A stretch of DNA of 64,000 nucleotides from Erythrocercus mccallii. Its lineage: Eukaryota > Chordata > Aves > Passeriformes > Dicruridae. The translations under genes were made by a program, and so were the position numbers. The notes beneath the pieces were generated by a model. The model was not told where the DNA came from, did no database searches, and worked only from the letters and a program-made list of their open reading frames with translations. Position 1 is the stretch's first letter. Each line of letters starts with the position of its first letter. Below are positions 13,802 to 28,500 of this stretch, in pieces. The stretch spans positions 1,472,931 to 1,536,930 of the forward strand of contig VZRG01000032.1 of NCBI GenBank assembly GCA_013397435.1, read 5' to 3'.

Positions 13802-14010
13802 CCTACTTATCAATATTTCATCACTAGAATTCTGTTACAGAGAAGAAATATATATACATTGTTCCATACCTGTCCACCGATCTCGGACAGTAGCCGAAGA
13901 AAATAGGTAGATTTAAACAATTATTTTTAAAAGCATGTGTATAATTTTTCATTAATAGTAATAACTAATGTAAATATGCCAACTGCAGGAGTAGCCTATG
14001 AAACATAATA

Positions 14011-14062
14011 TAATGTAAGGTAACATAAGGTAACATAGTAACATAGTAACATAATGTAACAA
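14011..14062. repeat. Degenerate taacata minisatellite
   Basis: Five to six imperfect copies of an 8-10 base unit (gtaaggtaaca, taaggtaaca, tagtaacata, gtaacata, atgtaaca) in tandem. Irregular unit length points to slippage. Confidence 0.8.
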
Positions 14063-17000
14063 CAACATAAGGACATAAACTGTAGAGGTTTTTTTAACAT
14101 GCAAACTCCAATATTCTGCTCAGGCTGAGTCTGCAGTATTTGCAGTGACACTACACCCAAAAGGCACAGGAAAGTCTGACCTCTCAATATTTTTAGTAAC
14201 ACTGTAATGCAGATTTTATTTTATTTTTTTAAAATGAAGCATCTTTTCAGTAACACTACATTTTTAAGCGTTTGGTAATAGAATACTGAGATTTTCACCT
14301 CAGGGTTACTAAATTTAATATGGTCCAGATCAATAGTGACTCAAAGTCATCACCATTTGATGAGAATTTGGAGCTCAGGTTAAAATGTATTATGAACTTA
14401 GACTAGCTCCAATGAATAGCTTCATAACTGACACTAACATGTATGGTGTTTGGCAGTCTCAATAGAGAGCCTTAAATTCACTGGGAACAGAGCGATTTAC
14501 TTTCTGGACCTACAGCAATCCTTCTGAGTCAGGATTAAGGACTGGTAGCTCACACTATGAGGAATCTCAGACTGCTAGCCACTTATTTGTACCTGTCCCA
14601 AGAATGAAAGAGCATTAGAATTCAGACACACTTTTCAAAGAGCGTATTTGCTTCATTGCTTAGAAAGATAAAATTAATTATTTAAAAATTAGATGACCTC
14701 AGGCTGCACACCAGAACACAATAACCGTTCCTCTCAAAGACCAATTTATTAAAACATGTGGTTTACACAACACCTTAATCCTGCTAAGATACAAACTGCT
14801 TGCTTAAGAAATTAACATTTTTTAGAAGCCTGGAAACTGTATTCAGGTAATCCGTCATATGACATCTGATTAGAACAAGCACCACATTATTTGCTACTAA
14901 AGAAAAAGCATACTCAAATTTCAAAGCAGCACAGATGTGGGAAGATCCAAGGCAGAAGAGAGCAGGTGGCAGGCTAGCTGGCAATTACAAAATGTACAAG
15001 GTTATAAAATGACTGACTTAATTGTCAAATCTATACATTTTAAGCTAGCAAAATAGTAATTTAGCATTTGTATAGCATTTTGCCTTTTAATGTTAGAAAG
15101 CAGCGAGATCTCTTCTGTACATTTAAAGTTATATTGCTGTTCCACAGCCAGCTTTCACATAAAACCGTCATGATTAAAAAGCTCACTCAATTATCAATAT
15201 CCTGTATCTGAAACACAGTGCTTTGATGGCCCGAGCTGAGAAAAACAAAAGCACAAAATGCATTTTAGCCAGAAAGGAGTTCGGCACCAGAATGATCAGT
15301 GTCCACAGTTCAACAATTAAGAAAAAATGGTAACTACCATGTTTCCAACCATCTACAATAAACTGTGTAAAAACAATGTTTATGTATACTTATGCAGACT
15401 TTTATTTCACAGTATTTTTAAAAATTCTAATTTAAAGGTTAACAGTGTATCAAACACAAGTGATGAATGCTAAGCTTCCCATGCTCTGTGCACAAAAATA
15501 GTTTTACTAGTCCTGCTTCAGTAAAATCAAGCCAGGTGCTCCTGCAATATCAAAAACACCCAAATGCCAAGAAGTGCCGCAGGATAACATGAAAAAAAAT
15601 AATGAGAAACATCATTTTGTATCCCTACATCTGGTCCAGCTGGAAGGGATCAGGCACTGTCTTTCTCCACCTTTATCTCCTCTTTACAGAGCAAGCAAAT
15701 ATCAAAAGGTCAAAAGTATTCACCAGTCATTGAGACAGAACTTGGAACTCTATCTTCATAGATTAATGAGTCAAATAATGATATGAAATGGACATTCCAG
15801 TAGAGACAATGACAAATCTGTAAACCAAAAGGAATTATAATCCTGGTTCCAATGAAGACTGATAAATCTCCCAATGATTTCTTAAGGGCCGAGGTTTTCA
15901 TGCAACAACAATATTCTTCACATAAGCAATGAACTCTCATGAAAACAACATGTGTTACAAATCACATAAAATCAAATCAGAACAAAGAATATGAAGGAAA
16001 TCCCACTGAGAGAAATGATTCATCAATAGCATGATTCCAAAAACAGTGAATACGCATATTCTTGCATGAATATTTGCAGAAATGACTGAATAAGATCAGA
16101 TGTAACAAAATATGTCCTATTAAGTTCCTTTTCTTTCTTCTAGCTCCACATAAGAGGTTGCTCAACAGGGAAGTAAAGGGTTAAATGGCTACTAACTAAT
16201 GCAATAGTGGCTTAACAACATATTCAGGCTATAAAACATCTCAAAGTAAATCCATTCCCTCTAAATTTCCCTTAATTACTAATAAGCATACATAGAACAA
16301 GTTTTCCAGTCACCTTTTAGTGAGATAAAGGGGGAAAAATATCAGAAACTTGAGCTAAGAAAATGAAGATCTCAACAACCTGTAAGATCTTGCAGATCTT
16401 CTCCTTTTCAGAAATAGACCACATTCAGTGATAAAACAAAAATAATCTTTGAAATAAACTTTTTCTTTGCTTGTTTTGCTTTGAAGAGTTTTGTTGTTCA
16501 GCATGAGAAGAAGCTTTTAGCAATTTCTTCCAGGTTCTTAGTCACATGCACTTTGCATGAATAGTATAGCCAGCACTATATATGAGATTATGCAATTTAG
16601 TCCTAGGTAATATGATTTCCTATACAGCAAAAAAATCCCCTCTCTAGAGTCCCATACTTCATTTCCATGCTTTCAAATACAACTGAGTCAGCTCACACTA
16701 TTTCCAACAGATCTAGTTCAAGAACAGGATAGGTGGAAAGGTTTCATAAATGCTACAGGTAACATGCTCTTGGCATGTGCCTCCACCTACATGTGTTTCC
16801 AAATCTCAATTTAATCATCCTGGCTGCAAATCAAACTGAGTATTTCTTTCTGAATTTATAAAAAGTAGTAAGACATAATAAATTATTATAATTTTATGTA
16901 AAACAAAACTGGAATAGCATTGTATCCCATTATTTCCACACAGCCTCCCTTTTCTGTGGTTAAAACTTCCAACTGTTTAACCTTCCCTCATCATATGATC

Positions 17001-19364
17001 ATTTATATCATAAATATGATTTTCTAAATTTACTTTTACTGTTGACCTAGTCTTTCCTCTAAGTATTTTCTTAAAGTACAACAATTAAAACTATACTGAA
17101 AAGGTATTAAAAGTGGATGGATCACTGCTATGCAGAAATACAGAAAAATTACCTCTCTGTTCTGCAATACTGATATTATGTATCTCCCAATAGCTTGCTT
17201 ATTATTTAATTTAATTTTCAGTTCTAACTAAAGAGTAAAAACATGGCAAGACTAGCTCCTTATGGACATAAGCTCAGTGCATTCTCAAAATTGGACAGAA
17301 GAATAACTTTACAATGATATAAGCATGTTTTCATCCAGCTATGTAATCTTATGGGAAAAAAGGGAAAATATTCCTTTCTCCTTCCCTTGGAAGTAGTAAT
17401 CAAAAAGAATAAGGCACAAGGAAAAAATAAACTCAAAGTATTCAAAAGTAATAAATCAACATAAGAACTGAACACAGTCTAATCTTTCTATCAAATTAGG
17501 CACTTTGCATTGCACAGAACTTCCAAAACACTAGTTCATGGATTATAGGCACCTCTAAAGTACAAATATTAACAGTGCAGAGCAGCTGGTGAACAATACT
17601 AAATTACTGTAATCGTCTACACTTGGGATGCCAATAGCAGGGAAACCAACTCCAATTCTTACTCCTGGAAGGATGACAAAGTAATGCACTACTTTATCAA
17701 GCTGCTTTGATGTGGGCTGGTACACAATCCACATCCCTGAGTTACCACAGAAGACAAGGGTAAAAGGAAATAAACAGGCTTCTTTATGACTGCAGAATGA
17801 CAATCCCAGGAAAAGGTCTGATGGTAAAATGATTTATGACAGAGTAACTTTTTCCTAAAACATGCAGAACTGAGAGGTGGACATTACACACCACTTGGTT
17901 TCACGTCCGTGCAAGAGGCAGAAGAGGGATGCTCACCCAGGTCACATCCATGATGTGATGAAAAATATGTATTTTTTAAATGGAAAATGTGTCAAATGAC
18001 AGTTAGGAGCAACTCACTTGTGGTACAACCATTTTCCCAATGAGCTTATTACAAATCATATGATACACATATGACATATGACTTCTCCTATTAGATACAA
18101 ATAGCTCCTGTAGGCTCCTAGAGCCTGTGACATATTCTCCATTTCTTTGTGCAGTTTATGAATCTGTTTCCCTCCACAACTGTATTAAATGTTGATGTTG
18201 CCATGATAACATATTAGCTGTCAAGGAAAGGAAGCACAACTCATCATAATTTATTCAGGTCAAACACTTTAACCAGACAGCATACCTACAAACTGCCTGG
18301 TTGTCCCTAAAAGGTTTACTCCTTTTGTAACAGAATATGATTTAAAAAATATACTAATTTATCAAAGCAGTGAGATACAATACTGATCATCCAGATGGAA
18401 GCGTAGAAAATCAAGTTAGTTTTGTTGAGGACATCTGGAAGGATGGACCTACAACTAGTTCTCCTAGCAGTGTCTCTGAAGACACAGCTTCTATATATTT
18501 TGTGAGGAGGTGTAAATTTATAGATGCAATAGGCCCAGTCTTATTCAATTTCTGCATTTTCATGGAAATTCAAAGACAGACTCAATTTCTGTCAGAGGGG
18601 AAGATGAGTTTGGGGATCCAGATGATCAAGCATGCAACCAACTCCACTTCAAACACAAACACACCCTTCCAAGCAAGGCAGATTTTCAAGACAGCAGGCT
18701 AATTTACAATGCTTATTCTCAGTTCCAACGTGAAAATTATATATTTTCAAGCTAGTATGATTTAATAAAATTTACCAGAACACAATTATATTAACCACCA
18801 CTAAGAACCCTTATCTTTGAGTAGAAAGAACCTTAACAATAGGCCTAAATTGAATTGTTAGAACTGTTCCATGCATCAGATAAAATGCACAAAGTACATA
18901 ATCAGTTCTATAATCAAAAGATAATACATCTGCATATTACAAAGACAAGGTTTCTTCTTTTCTCTTTGCTTTTCTTTTAATAGAGAAAAATCTATTCTTG
19001 CAAGTAAAATGTTATTAACTGCAATTAAGAGAAAGAACCAAGCCTCATACAACTTGACAGCATTATGTTCTACTAATTTCTAGTGAACAAGAATAGTATT
19101 TATATTAGAAACCATAGAGAGCTTTCATATGGCTTAATGAACGACATCCTATTATAACAACATTTCCAGCATCATTACACAAATTACACTGAACATTAAT
19201 ATAATTTTTTCTGTTATATCTCTGCCAGACAATTAATATTTCTCTACACTTTCATGGTATTATGAATATTGTGGTGGTATACACACAATACTCTGTTCTC
19301 CTGAGAGGCAAGAAAATGAACCAACATTTAAAATATATAACAACATGAAAGATTTTGAACCTAC

Positions 19365-19531
19365 CTTCTTTTTCTGGGTTCTGTTCTTGCCTCCCAACCA
19401 ATCATCCATCTGTTCCTCAATCTCTTCAATTGAAGCTCCATGATCATAAGATGGTATATACACACTTGATTCCAGAGCTGTGTACACGGGGAATTCTAAT
19501 TTTGGTTTCTTAACTTTAGGCTTCTTCTCTT
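19365..19531 (-). CDS. DNAJC1: DNAJC1 exon 8: acidic linker before the SANT domains
   Basis: 167 nt: two bases completing Lys, then 55 codons from EKKPKVKKPKLEFPVY through SYDHGASIEEIEEQMDDWL to GGKNRTQKKK. The acceptor is a long T-rich tract ending tgtag; the donor is GTAGGT. It ends just where the family enters the first SANT domain (APEWTEEDL-like), which is not in this window. The open frame continues upstream of the acceptor into intron 7, and an exact 54-bp tandem duplication begins 47 nt before the exon. Confidence 0.96.
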
Positions 19532-22500
19532 CTACACAAAAGTAAAAAAGAAGAAAAAGTAATGCTGCTAGTACTGCTGGCATGTATAAATTCAGAAGCA
19601 GGTTTAGCTCCTCAATTCTTAATCCTATCTTTGGCATGTATAAATTCAGAAGCAGGTTTAGCTCCTCAATTCTTAATCCTATCTTAAAATTTCCACTGAG
19701 GAAGCGGCTTCAATTTCTTTTTTAAAAAGAGAATCAGAGTTTTGCATAATAATTTTATTTTTATTAGAAGTAAATAGCAATGCAGCCACTTAGCCCCTCT
19801 TCCATCTGAACTATGTCTGAAAGGGCCAGATGAGCTTTTATTACTGCTAAACCACTTGGCAAAGAAAATTAGTATAGGCAAAAGCACAGAAGCTGTTAAA
19901 AGACTCTGAAGTCCAGCTAGCTTCAGAGAAATTAGCAAAGGTAAAAAGGTGAATTTTACACAATTCTGTATTACTTTATGGCCAGCTATGCTAAGCAGAA
20001 GCTTCTGAGTCAACAGACAGCTTCTGTATTCTCCGATTTCTCCAACCACAAATAGCTCTCTTCTAGCACTTACACATGTAGGAAGATTTAAATGTTGGAT
20101 CTCACTTCTAACAATGGTTACTCTTTTCTGCTCTCTCTGCCCTTCAAGTGATATTAAATGGGAGCAGCAAACTCATGGGAAATGAAGAAAGGACCACAAT
20201 AACCTCAACCCTAGCACCTAAAAATGCATCCGCTATATAAGATGATCTCAAAATTAAGATTTAAAATGGACAACTGGCTGAACTTTAGGAAGGACAAGAA
20301 GATGAGGAGCAGAAAGAACCCTGAACACTCAGAATGCATCTAGAAACCTCAGATGTCCCCAGTTTTCTTCTTCTGTTTTTTTCTTCTGGTTTTTCCGCTT
20401 GTTTTCAAAACACGCTGTATTCACAATGACTAAATGCTCCTAAACTGAAAGAGCTGATCTAATACTCCACTGCAACCAAGAGGGAAGTTCTACACTTGAC
20501 TCCACCTTTTCACTCTCCACTGCATGTCTTTGTGCTCCTCTCTCTTCTATTGTGTTTCTACAATCATCCAATCACTCAGCAAACTACTTCAATTTATTAA
20601 GCAACTAGAAAACTACTCTTAATACTCAAACAAATAGAAAAGAATCCAAGTCATTTAAAGGTGGTGGGTAAGGAAAAGAAGAACTACACTTGTCTGATCA
20701 GCTTATCTGCCTTTGCAATCACGCCCTAATACTTCAGAGGGGAAAAAATCTGGTTTTCATGGAAACCTTTAAAAATTCCTAAAGAGGACAGAAACTATTT
20801 CCTAGAGTAGAATTTCTTTTTCTAGAAGTATATGTGTAGAAAGAGCTCAATGAAAAGACTGCAGATTTGACAAACCCTAGGAACTGAGTATTTAAGAAAA
20901 AAATAAAGAAATAGAGAATTGTTTCAAGTCCAAAATGAACAGAAAAGCCATACAGATCTTGAAAGTTAACAGGATGAGTAATGAGCTTTTAAATTTTTCA
21001 CTGTTCAGAGTTTCACTGTATGTTGTTCAGAGACCTGTTCTTGAAAAGTATCTTTACCTGTCAAATTTCAATAAATGAAATATTAAGTTAAAGTTTGTAA
21101 TTTTTTTTAGCATCCCTCTATAGGGATGTGTAGAAAATAAAATGACAGGTACTCCCCCAAATTAAGTGAAAATCCAAAAGTGTAATACCAGATTTGTGTC
21201 ACTGTGCAGATATTAGTAAAGATAAAACAGGTACAAATATTTTTTGTCTATTTCAAAAGATAAATTTTATAATCAAATCACATATATTAACTATTATTTC
21301 ATTTTACTCCAAAACAGCCATGTATAACAGCTTCTAGAATCCCTTAAGATTTGTATAGATAAGTAACAATACTTTACCAACTCTTTATTGCCAACACTGA
21401 TACTGGCAAAAATATTCTAGGAAGTTAACTTCAATGACAATTTTCACCACCTTATTTCAATCCCTCAAAATAATCAAGCACACTGTGTCTGTTCACTTGG
21501 AATTACTTAACAGTGGAGATACCCCATGGCAGTTGGCTTTTCCTGTATCTTGCACCCCATCAGCTACTGCTTATTAATTTTCCCTCTTAAAACATGCAAA
21601 TAGTTAAAGCCTGAATGTTTCTAACCAACATCTAAAAATGAAGTGCATAGCCTGAAATAGGTCATCTAGGCTCTTGCTGTAGTTGTGGAAGTAAATCTGT
21701 AACTATTTCCAGAGGACACTGTGCTCCACTTTAAAATGAGGTATCAAAGACAGTATCTAGGCTTTCTTCAGGCACTTAAGTGACAGAGGAAGACCTAACA
21801 TAGATAAGACATCCTGCTGTTTGCTGACTATCAAAGGAAGGAGAAATCCCACCTAGAGAAGATGGCTGTACAACCTCAAACAAGCACTCAACCAGAATTA
21901 AAAACACCTTATCTCTACTGTCTCCCATGCATATACAAACAGATGAAGGAGTTCAGCATATCTCTTGATACCACAATGGCTGTCATATTGAATAAAAAAA
22001 AAAATAGAAGTGAAGTCACAGCACCTTTGACATAGGGCTACCAATAACCCACCATGAATAGTTTAACCTCAGAATTTTCAAAGCCACTTTTTAGAACAGG
22101 AAAGCACATAAAAGCAGGTTAATGGCAACATCTTGAAGGATTTTAGACAGAGGAAGTTCAGAAGTTATGTTTAGTGGTATGACGCCTCAACTTAATGCAG
22201 CCAAGCACTGGTGCTCTTTCAGGTGAATACTGAAAAGGCAAAACAGACCACTGGAACTATTTCACCCAAACAACAGAAGTCCACAGGAGATACTTAGGAA
22301 GAAAACCTCCCTCTTTGATGTTATCTTTTCGCTATCAGCAATTCAATTTGCAGCCTAAAAGACACTTCCCACCTGACCATGCACTTTGCTCTGAAGAGAA
22401 TATAGATCAGGTTTTCCAAATACTAGATGATGCCTAGACAGCTGAAACCTGTATCTGCTAAGGCTTGACAGACAGCCAGGAAGTTGGTGCAGCTGCCCAC

Positions 22501-25500
22501 CACCATGACCTAAAGTAAGGATGTGTTTGATTGTGCTGACAGTAGTGACAACTGCAGCTGTGATTCAGAGTTTTGAAACACAAGTGTTCCCTTAATATTT
22601 AGTGTCATTTTCAAATGGTGCTGGTTTTAGGCCATCCACTATAACAGAACAGGCTTTAAAAAGACATTTTTCTCCTCCAGTCTCAAATATTGTTTTAATA
22701 TTGTTACTCACAAACCTAGCTAAAATGTAGGAAAAACATACAGAAAAGATTTCCTAGGTTCCTCTCAATTCTGTGATAGTGAGCTCAGTGTCTGCTGGAG
22801 ACCCAGTCAGACCACAGTGCCACAGTCAAAATTCAATATGTGGGCACCAATATCCAGCAAGCCTTCACTATAACCAGAGTTACTGGCACTTGTACAATTA
22901 AACATAGGGGAGAGAAAACAATCTTGGTCAGAGCCTGACTTCAACAGGGTAAAGCTTACTCTCATTACTATTTTCTGGGAAGATTATGTACTTTAATAGC
23001 CAAATTATAGAGTAGCAACTTTTTTAGTCTATTAATAGAATAGAATTTAAATAGAATTGAATTTAAAAAGCCAAATGGAATTTGGTTTCTTGTGTATATG
23101 GAATCTAAGATCATAAGCACAATGGAAATTGTTTGATATCTACCAGTCCAATGTCAACTGATCAGTATTTTACATGACCCTTAACTTTTAGAGAGTTCTA
23201 GTCCTTTTGAGCAGAAGGAATTTTGTTTTATCATTTCCTGAATTTATACTGCAAAAATACTATTTTTCTACAACTATTTTCCACCTTTAGAACTATCAAG
23301 TTCTTTACCAGAAGAATAAAATTGACTGTGTAATTTAACAACTTAAGAGTCAAAAAAAGAGAGGAGCAACTATGTCCCCTACTTTTGAACAGCATATAAA
23401 CATACCTATCACTGGGATGCACAGACTTTACAGATAACAATTAGCTAACTCCCCTAAAGTTCAAAATGTTATTTTTCTAAAGGCCTCCAATACTATTCTT
23501 TTACTGGCTACACATTTTACTAGCTTATAGTGCCATGATCTGGGTTTTGAAGTCTGATGAATTACTTGAACATAATCAGACACTTTTGATCTTCCTCATT
23601 AGTGCTTCCACCTTGTTAGTACATTAATTTTATTATTGGCAGAACTAACAGTATCTAGCTAATGGTTATTTGCTTTAAGATACAACAAGTGTCAGATAAA
23701 GAATCAGCTAGACTTTATGGATCAAGTGCCATGTAATAAAACAGTGATGCTTTTTCCATAACAAGTATCAGAGGTCCTGCATTTTAAAGTTTTCAGAAAA
23801 ATTTATACTAATTTTACACATTAGTTGATCTAAACATAAAGAACTCAGAGAATTTTTCCACAAAAAATAGAGCAACTGCTTCATAGAGGAAGAAATAAAA
23901 CCGAAACTAAGCACTGAAATTCTGCAAACAAATTCTGACTCATCGAGTTGTAGCTCCCTCTCTCTGGAAGGCTTCTAAGTTTTAAGCATGAACAAGAATT
24001 CACAGAAAATACAGTCAAAAAAAGACAGTGATATCTTGAAAATCAAAGGGACAAACTGCCTAATATCTCATGCATTAGTAAGCAAGAAATATGACCACAC
24101 AAAAAGGTAGACAGCAAACATTTTTGGCAAATCACTAAGATAGTGCACTGAGATATTTTTTCAACACAGTTCACTTACCTATGTAACTAAAGACAACTGA
24201 AGCATTTGTAGCATTAAAATTTGTTGAAAACATGACAGGAGAAAAATTCACTTACACGTACAGTAACCCAGTCAGACAGAACACAAAGAACCCAGAAATC
24301 TGGAAAAAAATTGTACTAAGGTTTTGACAGTCTATTGAAAAAATGGAGCAAATTATGTTCAATATCAATATAAATATGGGGCTTAAAAAAAGCTTATGCA
24401 CATATGCTTAAAAAAGTACACATTTCTATACTCAAAGTCAATGGGATTATATAAATATATCAAGAATTAGAGACAGATATATACATCTGTACTGGGACAT
24501 ACTTTTGAGCAAAGTGACTAAAGACATGCTCAGGGATGAATGCATCTCAGCTACAAATAACTTCTCACAAGCTACAGCTTTTGATGACTTTCATTTTTTT
24601 TTTCTGAAGATCTACCCTCCCCAAAACCTCCAATTCCCCAAAAATACAAAAGGATTAGAAACAAGGCCCCAATATTTAACAACAAGCACATAATGAAGCA
24701 TGCATGCCTCTCTCAAATGAGCCTCATGCACTATATTTTTGCAGAATACTTTCCATAAAGTCTAAAGCAAGTTTTGTGAGGAGAGGTATCATACAGGCCT
24801 AGTTAAAACAATCGGGAAAAATACACAAGCTTGAAAGTTCAAAATTCTTTCAGCAGGCCTGCCAAAACAATCAGTGAAAGGGATGATACATAGTTTGCCA
24901 TAATTAGTCTTCAGAGGTAACAATTAAGTGATCAGAACATTCACACCCACACCAACCAAAAATGCGTGCGTTGCATAAATTAACTTTCTCTGAACCTGCC
25001 TGTCAGCAAATCATTACTGAGCACACGTCAACACTGCATTTTGGCATAGATTAATACTAAACACAATTACCCAAGATATTTATCAATTATTTGGAAGCAA
25101 AAGGGAAGTAACCTTCAGTATAGTGCTAGATTCCATAAATTTGGTCCAAATGGTTTACAGGGAAGAGGAAATAACAAGGAGAAGTAGGAATATGGACTGG
25201 CTGGTAGTCTGGGTTACAGGCTAGTTGAGGGCCTTATGCCACATCTGCATTTAGAAGGGACTTTGGGCAAGGAACCTTTGATATCAGTTATGGTGGACAA
25301 GCACTCTGAAATGAGCTATCAGAGCAAAGGGAACGAATGTAACCTACGATTCTGTAATAACCACAGAAGAAACATGATTTTATAATCAGAAGATGACAAA
25401 CTTCAGAACATTCTATACAAACCCAGGGCCCAATACTTCTAGATACATTGCAAAACTAAATCAAGTACAGAAGATCCACAGAAACTGAGAGCTCAAGAAA

Positions 25501-28500
25501 GGCTTTATATTAAGAAAATCTGCAGATAAAAACTTTTTAGGCACAGACATGCTAATAATGAACAACTAAAAGCTAAACCTGGAGAAATTCATACTGAAAT
25601 TAGGATGTAACTATATAATAGCAAAATTAATTATCTGAACAGACCATGAAGAACAGAAAGCATCTCAAGGTTTACTGATCAATGTTGTATCTTGAGTAAC
25701 AAGGAAGCGCAAAGCTGAAGTGCACCCCTGGTACAAGTCGAACAAGACAAGTCAGGAGAATCAGTATTTTTTCACTGATTTTCTCCTGAAAGAGTCTGAA
25801 ATAAACTCTTTATACTAAATGACCTAATGATGTCTCCTATCCCTAGGTTTCATGAAACAATATAAAAAGCTACCCAAGTTGCATGCTGTATTCCAAGCTG
25901 CCAGGAAAGGGCGACCATCCAAGCCTAACCAAACCTGATCAAATATATTAAAGGTTTCACTACAGCTCTGGATGTTTGGTGGCAGGCACTTGCGTAAGAG
26001 TGCTGTAAGACCCTATGGAGAGACGCAACTATCACATCATAAAAATCTGACACAGAAAGGTAGCTCATCAAGCAGCCATAGGGCTCATAATTTCATACTT
26101 CAGTTAAAGCTTGAATGATGGGGGTAAGGAAAAAGCACATAACCCCACATACTATTCAACATGGTTTATAACTAGAAACAAAATAGTTTGCTGCCATAGA
26201 TTGTTCTAGATGCCTTGTACATCACAGCAAGAATTCTGGATTTACAATGCAAATATATTTTCCAACTGGGATGCCAGTGAAGAGTTCACCTGTAATACTT
26301 AGCAGGCACCATTTTTTATAAGGCATATTTTAAAAATAAATTTAAGTTTTCATACTGAATGTCAGGGAAAACAAACTAAGAAGAATGCGAAGTAAGAGAA
26401 CTACCAAGGCGAAGTATAAAGAAAGAAAAATAGATGTGTTTCTCCCCCAAACTGGACATCACTGAAAGAAGTACTTCATGCAAAAATAGCTTGAGAGCTG
26501 CTAGAATTTGTCCTGATAACTACTCATACCGTGCAATTTAAATTTAAAAACTTAGTGATCTGTCCTGATTATATGCCTATGTCATCTTAGTTTAACAATG
26601 CCTATTCAGCACAGCTAATACCTACTGTATTTTATATCCCATGACTACAAGGAACAGGGCTATCCACTGTGAAAGAACCATTCCCTGATGCAGGGATCAC
26701 ACACATGTGACACAACCGGACAGGGAGAAGTTGGAAGAAAGTTTATTAATTAAAGCACTTCCATTTAAAAATAAAACTTTGTGTTCTTACATCTAAATGT
26801 GAGAAATGCATCAGAAAATGTAACCTAAACCATTTCTGCCATTTCTACTTTTGTCCCTAAAACACACAGCTCTCTGTAATTGCTACAAAATCGTATTTTC
26901 TAGAAACCTAAAATTGTATGGTAATTTGCTCTATTTTTGTAAGGTAAAGTTGCTATATTTTATTAAGGTAGTAATGACAATTTTGGATGGATTGAGAAGT
27001 GTTGCAAAAGTGCCAGAAAAATAAATCAAATTTGCATAATATTGACTTACCAAGAAATTATTTTTTCACACTCCTTCCCAAAAATAGAACTTTAATGTCA
27101 TTTCAATACTGTCCTCTCTTTCCTGTTTAGCAAATTATTATTTTCCTCCTCCAGTATCCTACTCTGGTTTTAGCTCAAGCTGTCTACAGAATACTGCACA
27201 GTTTCAGCAGGAAAGCAGACAGACATGGGGGCAAACTAGCAATTAGGGCATGAAAAAACAAGCACTGTAAAACAGCTATTGCTAATCAGCATGAGATATG
27301 TTTACTCAATTAAATAGATGGAACCTTTATTATGACCTCGCATCCCAGGGATAGTGTCTAAAATTAAGAAGAATGGGGGCAAACAAAATGCACATTTGGT
27401 GATTTACAACCTTTCTATGCTAATTGTGATGTGACAATGCAGAGCAACATAATGAAATAAGCAAATTTAGCAGATGCTTTGCATGCAAGCTTCAGGAAAA
27501 AATGATATTTTTTTTTTTGTCTACAGTAACATGGATGCATCTCTTGTCTCTCTCTTGGGAGTCATACTTATTAGAAAAAAAGGTAACTGACAGCTCATTC
27601 TGCTGCCCAGCTATAGCACTGCTACGGCTGACCAAATAATTCCATGCCAAATCTCAAACTCTGCTAATTACAGGTGCTGACTCTCAATCCTCCTTGCTCC
27701 CTGCCAGCAAGCCTACAAGGGGAGGGCAGGATGCCAGCCAGTGAGACTGGTGAGGACTGGCCCCTGCTCACATGAGTGACACCGGGTCGCCTGGCAGACA
27801 TGGGAGTCACACCGTGGTGCACCCAGCAGCGTGACAGGGGACAGGGTGGTGTTTCTGTGAGAGGTCAGGGGTGACCTGGAAGGCCAAACTAGCACCTCCC
27901 AGGAGTGGGCACTGCTGCTGGAGGCAACAACAAAAAAAGGGACTCTCACAACACACCTGACAGCGAGGAAATACTTAAAAAGTTCACACGTGGCCTTTCA
28001 GTGACACACAGGAACGTGCACACTATGATTTTAATAACTTTATACTTTCATTTGCACTTCTGTTTTCAAAAACTAGTCCTTTTAAAACAGTAGTTCACAG
28101 TTTTCAATGAGTAATGCATGCCAGCTCTTTTGAACAATGGTAATACATTACTATCTGACAATTTAACAAGTTTTAATAACCCAAGTCAAGACCCTTTTCA
28201 AGGGCCCATTTTGTGGTAGGTATCTCAAACATAATGGCAGGCCTTCCTAACAAGCATTAAATGCACTATTTTGCTAGATTTGGCCTGGGTCCATAATGCT
28301 CACTGAGATGCTGAATGTTATCCATTTTCCCAAAATAGATTCAGCTACAGATATGTCAGGAATTGTTGTTGGAACTGGATCTCTTCACTCATTTTAGAAA
28401 ATAAAGCTATTTTGTAAATATAAATAACACAGCTGTATTTTAAGTACCTAAAGGCTTATGCTTACTCCAAGCTACTAAATTATCACAAAGAACTCAACAC

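Larger units (their letters stand above)
1..19364 (-). other. DNAJC1 intron 8 (incomplete)
   Basis: No coding exon was found left of 19365. I searched for the reverse complement of the expected SANT-domain exon (a GRWEKIA-like core) and saw nothing convincing. The interval is AT-rich and carries the listed LTRs, CR1 copies and small repeats. Between them (about 5.3-12.5 kb and 13.8-19.3 kb) I see no gene and no recognisable repeat beyond those listed. Confidence 0.85.

Noticed and set aside
17555..17803. 82-codon minus-strand frame with a protein-like run (VHYFVILPGVRIGVGFPAIG)
   Set aside because: No family recognised, no splice signals in phase with DNAJC1 exons, and the length is expected by chance.
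18370..18702. 110-codon plus-strand frame with AIGPVLFNFCIF, slightly like a reverse-transcriptase motif
   Set aside because: The flanking sequence does not follow CR1 order and the match is a few residues; not enough for a LINE call.
1..19364. DNAJC1 SANT-domain exons
   Set aside because: Expected downstream of exon 8, but no matching sequence was found by eye, so they are taken to lie beyond the left edge.
19684..20049. 121-codon minus-strand frame just upstream of the 54-bp repeats
   Set aside because: It ends at a stop before the repeat, is in a different frame from exon 8, and shows no homology; Leu/Lys-rich content fits AT-rich intron.
25340..25362. acctacgattctgt, similar to a CR1 3' end
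   Set aside because: Only about 14 bases match and the upstream sequence does not look like CR1.
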